Part shown: piece by piece, positions 24,347 through 34,724 of the stretch
Layout: every line of letters starts with the position of its first letter
Numbering within the stretch: position 1 is the first letter of the stretch
Assembly: GCA_024734495.1 (NCBI GenBank)
Contig: JALMQS010000089.1
Coordinates: 1,267,207-1,331,206 of the forward strand
DNA length: 64,000 bases
DNA from: Forficula auricularia
Lineage: Eukaryota > Arthropoda > Insecta > Dermaptera > Forficulidae
Reading direction: 5' to 3'
Position numbers and translations under genes: made by a program
The notes under the pieces: model-generated
The model's database searches: none
What the model was told of the DNA's origin: nothing
What the model saw: only the letters and a program-made list of their open reading frames with translations

Positions 24347-24858
24347 ACTACGGTGCAAAAAATCGATCCACCCATAAAAACTTTATTAAATAGCAAATTA
24401 TTTTTAAAATTTTTACAAATAACCATATAATTTGTTCTATTAACTCTTAAACTAACATATTCAATAAATATTGTTGAAAATTTTTTAATTTTATAAAAAA
24501 ATAAATTATTAAATTAAAAGATACAATTACAAATTATCATACTTTCTCAATATCAGTTTACAATAAATAAAATTTTAATAAAAGATCAAATTCCATTTGA
24601 AATATCAATAAAATGAATCATTTTGAATTAAGCATCATTGATAGAAAAATAAAATATACAAAATGGACATTTCCGAAGTTTTCAAGTAGTTCAAATTGTG
24701 TGCCTAATTAATCAAGGGCTAAATCAACGACAAGTGGCAAGTACACTTGCAATAAACAATAATTTCAATAATCTTACTTATAAAAAAATTAAAAATGATT
24801 TACTACTTATTTAATAAAGTTTTTATTGGTGGGTCGATTTTTTTGCACTTAAGTGTAT
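24347..24858 (+). mobile_element. Tc1-like element, deletion derivative
   Basis: The ends are mirror images: CACTACGGTGCAAAAAATCG after TA on the left, and tcgatttttttgcacttaag plus TG before TA on the right. The complementarity runs about 65 bp. Inside, 24,690-24,770 reads VVQIVCLINQGLNQRQVAST in one frame, the first helix-turn-helix of Tc1-type transposases (.QIV.LI.QGL.QRQVA..L). The catalytic part is deleted. Confidence 0.75.
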
Positions 24859-24928
24859 ATTATTTCAAGTTGAAATTAAAATAATTTAGAATAGAAGTCC
24901 ATAGCATCCATATTATTTAATTAATCAA

Positions 24929-25036
24929 GTATGTTGGCAGGTATTTGGACAGGAAAATAGCAAATCAAAAGATTCTCTTTGATTTATAAGCGACGTTTTT
25001 TATTTGCTACTTTCCTGTCCAAATATCTGCCAACAT
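24929..25036. repeat. Inverted repeat, arms about 35 bp
   Basis: atgttggcaggtatttggac (24,931) mirrors gtccaaatatctgccaacat (25,017-25,036), with a spacer of about 40 bp. Confidence 0.8.
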
Positions 25037-25844
25037 AATTGATAACTTAGAATAAGTATTTACACCTACACCATAATACTCTGTGTCTTTTGTTTAATAC
25101 AAAACTTATATAGGAAATATATTGAAAAATTTTCTGTAATCTTCATCATCAATTTTTTAATTTGAAATATTTAATCTGTTTTTGTTCATGGATTCAATTA
25201 CCTGATAATTTATTATGTCTTTTACTTGCTATAACAACTAAACAAATTTTTCTATATACAATTGGGTAATTGAACCCATAAGAAATAACAGATAAAATAT
25301 TTCTAATTAAATGACTGATGATTTTTTTTATACATTCACGATATTTGCGTGCGAATATCTAAAAAACCATAAGTAATAGAGGAAAATTGAATAGATGCAA
25401 TCTTGTAGCAAATTTTATGAGCTTTTATTTTGTAAAGAATACTTTTTTCCATACCACTCACCGTTTTTGAGATATAAGCGAAAAATCAAAAATTGATCAT
25501 TTTCACCCCTACCCACCCCTAAGCACGGTGGCTAGGTCTTATAGTATTTTTACCTCTTTATTACTCAAAACATATTCCTTATGAAAAATTCTACCCTCTT
25601 AAATGTTTTCTCTAACCCCTTTTTGAGCATTCTTTGACTGGACTACAAAATACTAGTTCCATGGGAACGCCTGTTACTCATAGGGTATGCAACATATTAT
25701 GTAGCTACGCTTCGAATATGCGTTAAAGCACGGCGCTTGGAAATATTTTTGCGACTAGCTAGCAGAATTTTAACAAAAAAATCTGTTGAAACAAAATGAA
25801 AACGTTATTTGAGAAGTTCTTCTCTGTTTGCGAAATTTGCAAGT
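25037..25844. other. AT-rich, probable old non-coding repeats
   Basis: Contains phrases common to insect intergenic repeats ('gtttttgagatataagcg', 25,463). No ends or genes can be assigned. Confidence 0.35.
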
Positions 25845-25995
25845 AATATTTTTCTTCGTGCCTCCTTTTTTAGTGCTTGTTGGTGTTGAGAAAATATTTT
25901 TAGCCTTTCAATATTAATCAATAGAACAGAGTATTTTCTCAACACCAACGAGCACTGAAAAAGGAGGCAGGAAGGGAAAATATTACTTGCTTGCT
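25845..25995. repeat. Inverted repeat element beside a hammerhead-like core
   Basis: cctccttttttagtgcttgt (25,862) and gttgagaaaatatt mirror aatactctg/gagaaaat... as tattttctcaacaccaacga plus gcactgaaaaaggagg (25,930-25,967). The ribozyme-like motif at 26,004 follows immediately. Confidence 0.75.
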
Positions 25996-26003
25996 TCTTG
26001 ACT

Positions 26004-26055
26004 CTTTGAACCCTGAAGAAGGAGGAAAGATATTCCGAAACATCGGTTTCAAAAG
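26004..26055 (+). ncRNA. Hammerhead-like ribozyme motif G
   Basis: Stem I strand CTTTGAACC, core CTGAAGA (26,013-26,019), one extra A, stem II GGAG/TTCC, GAAAC, triplet ATC, then GGTTTCAAAAG, which pairs with the first strand apart from small bulges. Stem III is only the A-T pair. It is less regular than motif B. Confidence 0.5.
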
Positions 26056-26126
26056 CTTATAAATGAGAATCATAGCACAATATAATATTACCTACCATTG
26101 GTAAAATCACTCGTATCCATAACCAG

Positions 26127-26501
26127 CATTAATTAACAGGAATAGCGGGGGTGGACAAAAATAAAAAACAGAGTTTTTATTGAATGGGCCAGACGTTTCG
26201 TCGATTAATTTCGACTTCCTCAGTGGCTCATTCTATCACTCTTTGTCAAAAGACAATTCCACTTACGCGACGAAACATCCTTTAATCCTTTTTATTTAAA
26301 CTATAATACATTGTTGGATCATGCCCCAATTGCTCAAGAATCTTGAACTTTTACACACTTGAACAATCAAAAAATTAAAAAACCTTTAATCAAAATTTAT
26401 CACAAAAAAAATATGTTTCTACTACATTTAAACAGACAAAGAAAGGATTTATTTATTTATTTTTGTCCAATCCCCTGCTATTCCTGTTAATTAATTACCT
26501 A
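26127..26501. mobile_element. Short TIR element carrying a hammerhead-like core
   Basis: attaattaacaggaatagcg (26,128) mirrors tgctattcctgttaattaat (26,472-26,491), with arms of about 40-45 bp containing 'ggacaaaaataaa'. No coding capacity. The ribozyme-like motif sits just inside the left arm. Confidence 0.7.
26183..26232 (-). ncRNA. Hammerhead-like ribozyme motif B (most regular)
   Basis: Minus strand, in order: AATGAGCCA (stem I), CTGAGGA (conserved CUGANGA), one extra A, GTCGA-aattaa-TCGAC (stem II, 5 bp), GAAAC, GTC (cleavage-type triplet), TGGCCCATT (stem I). Stem I pairs in 8 of 9 positions. ACGT in GAAACGTC gives a two-pair stem III that is self-complementary, as in dimer-acting type I hammerheads. 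An extra A after the CUGANGA box is known in the chrysanthemum chlorotic mottle viroid hammerhead. Confidence 0.65.
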
Positions 26502-26746
26502 TAATATTATTTAGCACTAATATTTATAAAGTAGACAATAGATATCCGATAATTTTATATAATATTGGGTGAAGTACAAAGTTCTGAGCCTTTCTGTTTG
26601 ATGGATTTTAATGAGCCATATCTCACGATGTATGCGTCGCATCTGGTCATTCTAAACTGCGACTTAAAGGTGACATAACGCTTTAAAAAAAGTTATTTGA
26701 GAGTTTTGTGTTTGGTGAAGCCAGTTGTGTGTTAGAGCGTTCCAAA

Positions 26747-27560
26747 ATGGAGGTAAAAAAAGAGAAAATTCGATACATTCTTCAGTACCACTACGACCAA
26801 GGGGAAAAAGCGGGGCAGGCGGCCAAAAAAATGTGTGCTGTTTATGGACCCAATACAGTATCGATTGCAACAGCAAAGCGGTGGTTCCAACGATTCCGTT
26901 CTGGTAATATGGACGTCGAAGATGAGACACGCTCTGGTAGGCCAATCGTCGAAAATGTCGATAAAATCATGGAAATCATCGAGTCCGACCGGCATGCGAG
27001 CACTTATTTATTCCATTGCCCAGGAACTGAAGATTAGTCCAAAATCCGTTTGGAACCATTTGCATAAGGCTGGTCTCAAGAAGAAGCTCGATGTATGGGT
27101 GAAACACTAATTGATGCAAAATAACCTTTTGGACCGAATTGATGCCTGCTAGTCTTTGCTAAAGCGTAACGAAATCGACCCATTTTTGAAGCAGATGGTT
27201 ACTGGCGCTGAAAAATGGGTCACATACGAGAACAACAGGCGAAAAAGATCGTGGTCCAAGCACGGTTGGCCGGCCCAAACGATCACCAAGCCCCAAAAAG
27301 GTTTTACTGTGTGTTTGGTGGGATTGGAGAGGAATCATCCACCATGAGATACTCCCATCTGGCCAATTACTCAATTCGGACCGATACTGACAACAACTGA
27401 CAAGATTGAAGCAGGCGATCGACAAGAAGCAACTAGAATTGGCCAATAGGAAGGGTGTTGTTTTCCACCAAGATAACGCCAGGCTGCACACATCTTTAAC
27501 GACTCGCCAGAAGCTTCGAGAAGCTTAGATGGGAGATTATATCGCACCCGCCGTATTGCC
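26747..27560 (+). pseudogene. Mariner transposase, frameshifted, first two-thirds
   Basis: Start ATG 26,747. The N-terminal DNA-binding half has KKMCAVYGPNTVSIATAKRW, FQRFRSG, DETRSGRP and ENVDKIMEII. Frameshifts occur near 26,995 (continuing as SIAQELKISP...LHKAGLKKKLDVWV) and again around 27,340. At 27,195-27,215 the block expected to be GDEKW is GAEKW, so the first catalytic Asp is lost. The second Asp survives in VVFHQDNARLHTS (27,460-27,495). The third, in SPDLAPRDYHLF, lies beyond the LINE insertion at 28,351. It cannot make active transposase. Confidence 0.85.
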
Positions 27561-28345
27561 CTTCTAGGGAAGCAATAAAAAAGAATTAGAGGACGCCCTG
27601 AATGGAATTAACCAAATCATAATAGAAGAAATCAAAATGAAAATAAACAAGAATAAAACCAAGGTCCTAGTATGTACAAAAAAGAACAAACGAGACAGGA
27701 ATGCATCAAAATTAACCAAGAAAACCTAGAAGGAGTTAAGGAATTCCGCTACCTAGGAAGTAAAATAACATGGGATGGGAGGAGCGAAAACGAAATTAAA
27801 TCAAGAATTGCCCAAGCAAAAATGGGGTTTAATTCAAAACAAAAACTACTATGCTCCTCCTCAATCAGCTTAGAAAACAGGAAGTTGCTATTGAAGACAT
27901 ATGTATGGAGCATAGCCATGTACGGGTGTGAAACCTGGACAATTAGAAAAGCGGAGAGAAAGAGATTGGAGGCTTTCGAAATGTGGTGCTACAGAAGAAT
28001 GATGAATATCAATTGGATGGATAAAATTACAAATGAAGAAGTTCTTAGAAGAATCGGAGAAAAAAGAACCTTGTGGAGGAGTCTGAGGAAGAGAAGAGGT
28101 CAGATGATGGGGCACACACTGAGACATGGGGGACTGCTTAGGGATATCTTGGAGGGGGAGGTGGGAAAGAAAAGGGGAAGGGGAAGACCCAGATTAGAAT
28201 ATTTCAACCAAATAATTGGGGATATGGGATGCCAGACATTTAGAGAGGTCAAACAGCTGGCGGGGGACAGAGTCGAGTGGAGACGGATTGTTGCATCAAA
28301 CCAGTCTTAGGACTGTATACTCGATGATGATGATGATGATGATGT
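27561..28345 (+). pseudogene. LINE fragment inserted in mariner: reverse transcriptase C-terminal part
   Basis: The main frame 27,672-28,307 contains GVKEFRYLGSKITWDGRSEN, then KTYVWSIAMYGCETWTIRKA, RLEAFEMWCYRRMM, then HTLRHGGLLRDILEG and GRGRPRLEYF. This is the thumb and C-terminal region of a common arthropod non-LTR retrotransposon; its clade I cannot fix from memory. A stretch in another frame just before it (27,640-27,680, KNKTKVLVCTKKN) is the preceding palm segment, so there is a frameshift near 27,690. The tail ends in (GAT)n at 28,322-28,345. A second, much shorter copy lies at 34,491. Confidence 0.85.
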
Positions 28346-28518
28346 ACAGCCCAGACTTGGCACCAAGAGATTATCATCTTTTCAAGCATTTGCAAAATTT
28401 TCTCGATGGTAAAAAACTGGCCTCAAGAGAGGCTTGTAAAAATGAGCTTGTCAAGTTTTTTACCAATAAGGGCGAGGACTTCTTCAATCGCGGAATTATG
28501 AGATTGCCTTCTTTGTAA

Positions 28519-28973
28519 TTTCTAAAGTTTCCTCCAATATCTGTCCATTTCTTTCCTTCTGTACAGCTAATTGTTGTTTATTTCCCTCTTCCGCCCTTTT
28601 CTATACACTTCTAATGATTGTTCTTTGAAAATTTAACTTTCTTTTTTCTTCTTGCTAAGTGAACCCGAGATGGGTTTTTTTTTCCCAGCAACGACTCGCC
28701 ATCTTTCTTAGGACACCCTCTCTGGTTCTATCTACTTCAGGATTATTTATTAAAACTAACAAATTAGTCATTCTATCGATAAGACCAAGCCGCTCCAATC
28801 TTTTTTCTGGATCCACTCGTTAATTTTTTATGAGTTTATCCCCTTCTATTCGGGAATATAATCACACGTTAGCCTTTTATCAGATAGGGTTAAAATAGTT
28901 CAAGAAACCTAATAAATAATTTGTGTTTTGAAAACATTGATCAAGAGTTTTTCTTTACAAATATTTGTATGTA
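28519..28973. other. Unremarkable single-copy-like sequence
   Basis: Moderate AT content; no motif or repeat in this window explains it. Confidence 0.35.
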
Positions 28974-30193
28974 TCCGGGTGAATTTTTATTATTTAGAGA
29001 CAGTCTTATAATTCAAAAAAAATGCATTATATGAAAAAAATTTCAAATAAAAGTTTACTTATATCAGGAGGAAACTAAACTACGCTATTGTTTGACGACC
29101 TAGAACAAGCTTTCAAGGGTATTTTAAACTCAAGTTCTGTTTTTTAAATAGAAACCTATTTATTTTTTTTATATTCATAATCTACAAAAAAAAAAACTGA
29201 GCAACTTTTATGAGAACTATTTTTTTAACCGACATCAAATAAATAAAATATTAAATCAATTATTACATCTCTAATAATTATTTTTAACAATTATTTAAAC
29301 TAATTATCATCTAATAATGATTAAATAATTAATTATTAAATAAATAATTACTAAATAGAAAAGCCACAACAATGAAAATAAGGGTTTATAATGATTTTAA
29401 TACTTCATTATTTGTTACACAGATTTAAAAGATTATTTTCTACTTATTGATTCTATTTAAACTTTTTGAGTTTAAAAAAGTTACTTTCTCTTGTCATTCC
29501 AGTAGATAGTTATATTGCAGGTATTACCATAGTAAAAATGGAGCATTTTTTGTTGAAGACAGAATTGAAATGGTCTTAATTTATGGTGAATGTGGAAGAA
29601 GTGTGCCATAGGCTGCCATTGAAATGTATGCCGAGCGTTTTCCTGACAGAGATACACCCTCACGAGCTTCATTTTATCGTGTTGTAAATTTGTTTAAAAA
29701 CAAAAAACAGGAAATGTAAAGGCTACGAAGAAACTTAAAAGGCCAAAAAACGAAATTGGAACTGGAATTAATCCAGAAGACTTGCGATAACACTTTGGAA
29801 TGTCACAGAACAGTACAAAAATTATTAAATTATTTACTTAATAATTGATTATTTGATCATTATTATTTTATAATTAAGTTGAATAATTATTAGGATTTTT
29901 TAAGATCTAATAATTGATTTAATATTTTGTTTATTTGATTTCCGATAAAAAAATAGTTCAAATAAAAGTTTTTCAGCTTTTTTTATAGATTATGAATATG
30001 AAAAGAAATATATAGGTTTCCATTTAAAAAACAGAACTTGACCTTAAATACCCTTGAAAGCTTGTTCTATATCGACAAACTATAGCGTAGTTTAGTTTCC
30101 CCTCAATATAAATAAACCTTTATTTAAAACTTTTTTCATTTAATGCACTGTTTTTGAGTTATACGAATGTCTCAAGATAAAAAACTCACCAGG
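28974..30193. mobile_element. Foldback transposon with DUF4817 remnant, complete
   Basis: Very long inverted repeats (about 350 bp each): cgggtgaatttttattattt at the left and aaaaaactcacc at the right end. Shared internal phrases include acaagctttcaagggtattt on the left (29,105) and aaatacccttgaaagcttgt on the right (30,045). The central part codes for a broken DUF4817 protein. Partial copies are at 7.1, 13.4 and 37.6 kb. Confidence 0.75.
29545..29720 (+). pseudogene. DUF4817-type protein remnant
   Basis: One frame reads EDRIEMVLIYGECGRSVP, stop, AAIEMYAERFPDRDTPSRAS then FYRVVNLFKNKK. This is the DUF4817 helix-turn-helix pattern with one in-frame stop. No catalytic domain follows inside the element, so a partner transposase would have to act from elsewhere. 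Confidence 0.6.
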
Positions 30194-30522
30194 CATAATG
30201 AAAAGATCCCAAGGGTGAATAATTACTGAAAAATGTCTTTTGTTCCTGATTATAAAGATATTTTCCACCCTTGTACTTGAAATAAATTTCCCTGCATAAT
30301 TAGCATGATAAGGTCATTTCAAATATTCTTTTGTTTCTAAAAAAAGTTGAGTAAATAAAAAGTAGGAGTATTGAATTTTTTTGCAACGAAATTTTCTCTG
30401 GAGAGAGACGGACTGGTAGAAATTTTAATTGAATGTAATGGAAGGCATCCCAGAGGTAGTGAGGAAAGAAAAAATTAACACATATAAAATAAGGTGTAAT
30501 TTATTGGATTCCTTCCTCCTTT

Positions 30523-30576
30523 CCTTTCAAACCGACGTTTCGGAGGATTTTCCCTCCTTCTTCAGGAACAGTACTG
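30523..30576 (-). ncRNA. Hammerhead-like core F (left arm)
   Basis: Minus strand: CTGAAGA, extra A, GGAGG-gaaaat-CCTCC, GAAAC, GTC, GGTTTGAAAGG. The upstream strand (GTACTGTTC) does not pair with GGTTTG, so stem I has been lost in this copy. Confidence 0.45.
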
Positions 30577-30618
30577 TGGAGAGAAGAAGGAAACATTTTA
30601 TTTGTTTCATTCATTGAC

Positions 30619-30672
30619 CCTTTGAAACCCTGAAGAAGGAGGGAAAAATCCTCCGAAACGTCGGTTTGAAAG
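30619..30672 (+). ncRNA. Hammerhead-like ribozyme motif A (right arm)
   Basis: CCTTTGAAACC (30,619-30,629), CTGAAGA (30,630-30,636), one extra A, stem II GGAGG-gaaaaat-CCTCC, GAAAC, GTC (30,660-30,662), GGTTTGAAAGG. Stem I pairs in 10 of 11 positions (one G-G). All conserved core bases of a hammerhead are present. Confidence 0.65.
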
Positions 30673-30942
30673 GAAAGGAGGAAGGATTCCAATAAATTAC
30701 ACCTTATTTTATATGTGTTAATTTTTCTTTCCTCACTACCCCTGGGCTGCCTTCCATTACATTGAATAAAAAGTAGAGTTTTCGGTTAAATTTTTTCCAT
30801 GTCCTACTTAAGATTCAAGTACTTTTGCATAATTCCAATAAGCCATTCTATTCTTCTACTTTTTGTTATTTTAATTTCCATTGCACAACAAATAGAAATA
30901 GATATTAACACATTGGTGGCCGTTGACGTAATTTTACGTCTT

Positions 30943-31655
30943 TTTAACCGACTTCAAAAAAAGGAGGAGGTTCTCTAATCGACTGATATTTTTTTTTTTT
31001 GTGCTTATGTTACCTCATATCTCCGCCAATTGTGAACCGATTTGGATGATTTTTTGCATTGGGTCCAGTCTACGTTCCGATTGGTCCCATTTTTTTTTCG
31101 TAGGTATTAGACCTTTTTTGTTAGGTATGTTCAGGACTAACTTCTTAATTTATGAACCGATTTCGATCATTCTTTTTTTATTGGAAAGAGGGGTATCTTA
31201 GAGATGGTGCAATATTAATTTGGTCAAGTTCTGATGATAATATCACTATTAATAACATCACTAAAAAGAGAAAAATAAAAAATTTTAAGAAAAAATAAAA
31301 CCGACTTCAAAAAAATTAAATGCAACAAATAAAATACACTAAAAGGTATAAAATAATTATTATCTTATTTAGTTACAACTAAATATTAACATGAAATTAC
31401 TTTTTGAAGTCGGTGCCAAACATATACCTTTTATGAATCGCACTCGACGGATCTTACTTAGTACGTTTGGAGGGTACGCTCGCTTATAGGTATAGTTTGT
31501 TTGGCACCGACTTCAAAAAGTAATTTCATCTTAATATTTCGTCGTTTAGTTGTAACTAAATAAGATAATAATTATTTTATACCTTTTAGTGTATTTTATT
31601 TGTTGCATTTAATTTTTTTGAAGTCGGTTTTATTTTTTCTTAAAAATTTTTCAAT
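30943..31655. mobile_element. ACCGACTTC palindromic element, nearly complete
   Basis: It starts ttttaaccgacttcaaaaaa, with body and palindrome centre near 31,460, and ends tttttttgaagtcggtttta (31,615-31,634). This is the cleanest copy for a consensus. 31,655-31,714 is unassigned. Confidence 0.75.
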
Positions 31656-31892
31656 TCAATCTACTGTAGCCGTTGACGTAAAAATATTTCACTTCTTATA
31701 TTGAAAAATATTTAAATTCCCATAACTCGTAAACCATTGATTTTAGAGATTTCATCTATATAAAATTTTTTGTTAGGAATTTTATGAACTTTAATAAAGG
31801 TCATTATACTAATTTGTGTACATCAAAGGGTTAGGCGGTAATGGTTAAATGTAGATGGTAAAAAAGATAAACACTGCTCTATCGCTCTAGAT

Positions 31893-32685
31893 CAGGGGTC
31901 GCCAAACTTTTTTGATCATCGACCCCTATATAATTTTTCGAAATCTCCATCGACCCCCATAAAAGTAATTTTCTGTTAATTAAAATAAAACTCTATTATA
32001 TACTGTAATGTACATTTATTTTGTGATTTTAAACATTTATTAAATTAATAGTACATTGTGTGTAAAACAATAGTTTTATGAAAATATTAATGATGAAATT
32101 TAATGATTTTCCCAGAAATAAGTTATACATATTTATTAAATAATATTTATTAAATAATAAGTAATTATAAATAAGTAGAAATAATAAGTAAAGTAACTAC
32201 AGATGTATTGCTTCTTAATCAATGAGATGGGTGTGCCTGGTGTTTTTTTGCAAGGTTCGCTATATTGGGTTCAAAATTGGTCAATTTTAATCTTAAATCC
32301 CCTCGAAACTCCACATTTAATTTATTTCTGTACTTAGTTAAGATTGAATTTACGTGACTGAAACCGGCTTCAACCATATAGGAACTTGGAAATGCTAGCA
32401 CAAATGGCTGAGCTATATCGTAAAGTTTTACATATTTTTGCATTATATTTATATTTGTCCAAAATTTGCTTATTGTTAAATTTTTAAGAAGCGTCCTTGA
32501 TATTAATGATATTAATTCAATTATAAAAAAATTCACAAATTTTACATACTCAATTAGGTATGTGTGATTTGCGTATTAAGAACTGTTTTTTCTTCGACCC
32601 CCAATAGACCCTTTCGATCGGATCGACCCGCGCTTTTGTTAAATAGACCCCTGGGGGTCTATATAGACCACTTTGGCGACCTCTG
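31893..32685. mobile_element. hAT transposon remnant with 8-bp target duplication
   Basis: It starts CAGGGGTCGCCAAACT and ends (plus strand) agaccactttggcgacctct plus G. The direct repeat CTCTAGAT flanks it exactly (31,885-31,892 and 32,686-32,693). Length 793 bp, with most of the transposase deleted. Confidence 0.95.
32219..32536 (-). pseudogene. hAT transposase, C-terminal dimerisation region
   Basis: This is the carboxyl end of a hAT (ZBED5/Buster-like) transposase: FPSSYMVEAGFSHVNSILTK then YRNKLNVEFRGDLRLKLTNF, EPNI..LAKKHQAHPSH, stop. It is intact from about residue 50 onward. The first part of the frame is not recognisable, and the DNA-binding and catalytic segments are absent. It is minus strand within the TIR-bounded element, so it is a deletion derivative that could only be moved by a full-length relative. 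Confidence 0.85.
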
Positions 32686-33310
32686 CTCTAGATATTCAAC
32701 CTCTAAAAAAACTCTCAGGAAGTAAATTTTGAAAATTTTATATTCTAAAAGAATGGTCATTATATATAATTAGCTCAGATCAATATTTTAGTAGCTAGAA
32801 AGGATTTTTAATTTTAATACTTAGGAATTTTTTCTGGATAAACTAAACATTTTTGGAAATTATTAGCAGTTTTATATAAAGAGGACGTTCCACTATGAAT
32901 GTGAAAATTATTATTTAAATCCGAGTCATCAACCAATTTCAATATTTTTTGATTCAAAAAATTATTGGGACAAAATTCACTGAACTTCACTATTTATATG
33001 AAAAATATTTAAATTCCCATAACTCGTAAACTATTGATTTTAGAGATTTCATCTTTATAAAATTTTTTGTTAGGAATTTAATAAAATTTAATAAAGGTCA
33101 TTATACTAATTTGTCTAAGTCAAAGGGTTAGGCAATAATGGTTAAATTTGCATAGAAAGATAAACGCTCCTCTATCGCTCTAAATATTGAACCTATAAAA
33201 AAACTCACATGAAGTAACATTTTGATAATTTAATATCTTAAAAGAATGGTCATTATCAATAATTAGCTCAGATCAATATTTTAATAGCTAGAAAGGATTT
33301 TAATTACATA

Positions 33311-33755
33311 CTATAGAATATAATATAATATATGAACGTAATTAATTAAAATTATAATAAAATTTAAATTATAATATTATATAAATTCTACAATGATTTG
33401 AATTTTTTTTTAATTTTAAAATTCATAAAACAAATAATTAAATGAATTTATTTTATTTAATTAATTTTTTTTATGTCCTTTGACATGATTGTCGTGTCTT
33501 AAAATAATACTCTTTGACCATCTTCGCCAGGCGCTAGCCCTTTCCCTTGCCCGCCCCCCAGTTGCTCCTGACGCCATTACCTAGTGACATTAACTCGTGT
33601 TAAAATTTGTGAATACTCAACAATTTTCTTATATTATGTGAGTTTTCATTGATTTTTATAAATATTTATACTTAATACGACATATGAAATCAAACGAATT
33701 GAATTCGATGCCCTATAATTAAGTATTTAGTCGATTTTCATGTTTTTCTCTACAG
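33311..33755. other. AT-rich sequence with a GC-rich patch
   Basis: 33,520-33,590 (cgccaggcgctagccctttc...ccagttgctcctgacgccat) is strikingly GC-rich and not repeated. It lies 170 bp upstream of an exon-like block, so it could belong to a first exon or promoter on the plus strand. This is speculative. Confidence 0.35.
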
Positions 33756-33827
33756 GTTAGGAGATTTCCAAGCAAATTTGCTCAATCAGCTAATAATCTG
33801 CAAAGATCTCGTGATTTCTTTTATTTG
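33756..33827 (+). other. Candidate spliced exon (72 nt)
   Basis: It is bounded by tttttctctacag and GTGAGTGTT, both excellent splice sites. It is 72 nt long and open in two frames (VRRFPSKFAQSANNLQ... or LGDFQANLLNQLIICK...). I recognise neither peptide. It lies upstream of the duplicated exon-like blocks on the same strand and may belong to the same transcript. Confidence 0.45.
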
Positions 33828-34490
33828 GTGAGTGTTAAAATTGTTTTCTTATTATAAGAGTAATGATTTAGGCCTATAAGTATATTAAATTATTATTATA
33901 TTGTGTGTGTGGGTGTGTGAGCTCATGTCCCCTTTATACATAAAAAGTAATATATATTTATTTTAATCAACCAGAGGACCAGCTCACTGATTTCCTCATA
34001 TCTCGACATAAAATATCTTTTCATTTTAAAATATTGAATTTTTAAAACGATTTTATTATGAATATTATATGAGAGAGACATTCCTCGAATAAATGTCTCT
34101 GCTAGCTAAATGTATAATTTTAATTATTTTTTTTCAATAATCAGCCTGTTATTATGACATAAAAGTGCCCTTGTATAATTATTCATATTTCTTTTCAATA
34201 AAATCATCAGCTCAGGATCGCCATAGCCTACAAGTCCTGACAAGTTTCGCTGCAAGTCAACACTGGTTGTCGAGGTCAGGCGTACTCGAATTATTATAAA
34301 AGCCCCCTTTTATTAGCTGATTTTATTATTTGTCCTTAACATTACAATTATTTATTATTTTATTTCTTCAAGCCTATATGATTTGCGATAATCAAAATAA
34401 AATGAATTTTTTCTGTTTTATTAAATACATTAAGATGTTCCTTAAAATGTTTAGTATTCTAAAGAAATTAAATTCAATGAAAAATCAAAT

Positions 34491-34724
34491 GATGATGGGG
34501 CACACACTGAGACATGGGGGACTGCTTAGGGATATCTTGGAGGGGAGGTGGGAAAGAAAAGGGGAAGGGGAAGAACCAGATTAGAATATTTCAACCAAAT
34601 AATTGGGGATATGGGATGCCAGACATTTAGAGAGGTTAAACAGCTGGCGAGGGACAGAGTCGAGTGGAGACGGATTGTTGCATCAAACCAGTCTTAGGAC
34701 TGTATACTCAATGATGATGATGAT
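34491..34724 (+). mobile_element. 5'-truncated LINE with target duplication
   Basis: It is nearly identical to 28,100-28,345 (HTLRHGGLLRDILEG region, then the same 3' UTR and (GAT)n tail). The direct repeat gaaaaatcaaat flanks it (34,479-34,490 and 34,725-34,736), a typical reverse-transcription insertion. Confidence 0.9.

Larger units (their letters stand above)
26567..28518 (+). mobile_element. Mariner element interrupted by a LINE
   Basis: Mariner sequence runs from a left end near ttgggtgaagtacaaagttc (26,566) to 27,560 and resumes at about 28,346 with tacagcccagacttggcacc. The gap is filled exactly by a LINE fragment with a (GAT)n tail. The right end is truncated after ...RLPSL (28,518) and no right TIR is present. 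Confidence 0.85.
30432..30763. mobile_element. Foldback element with two opposed hammerhead-like cores
   Basis: The left arm aatgtaatggaaggcatccc... is mirrored by ...gggctgccttccattacatt. The arms are about 130 bp and highly similar, with a spacer of about 60 bp. Each arm ends in a ribozyme-like core facing the spacer. No coding frame is conserved. Confidence 0.9.
31715..33310 (+). repeat. Tandem duplication of a non-coding block, first copy split by a hAT
   Basis: ttcccataactcgtaaacca (31,715) and its neighbours up to 31,885, then 32,694-32,815, are repeated in the same order at 32,995-33,305. The second copy reads ctctaaatattgaacct (33,178), that is, the uninterrupted version of the hAT insertion site. 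Confidence 0.85.

Noticed and set aside
26664..27491. Antisense open frames across the mariner
   Set aside because: Shadows of the transposase gene on the other strand.
30429..30692. Two 62-63-codon frames in opposite arms encoding similar peptides
   Set aside because: They are the same arm sequence read twice; the similarity comes from the inverted repeat.
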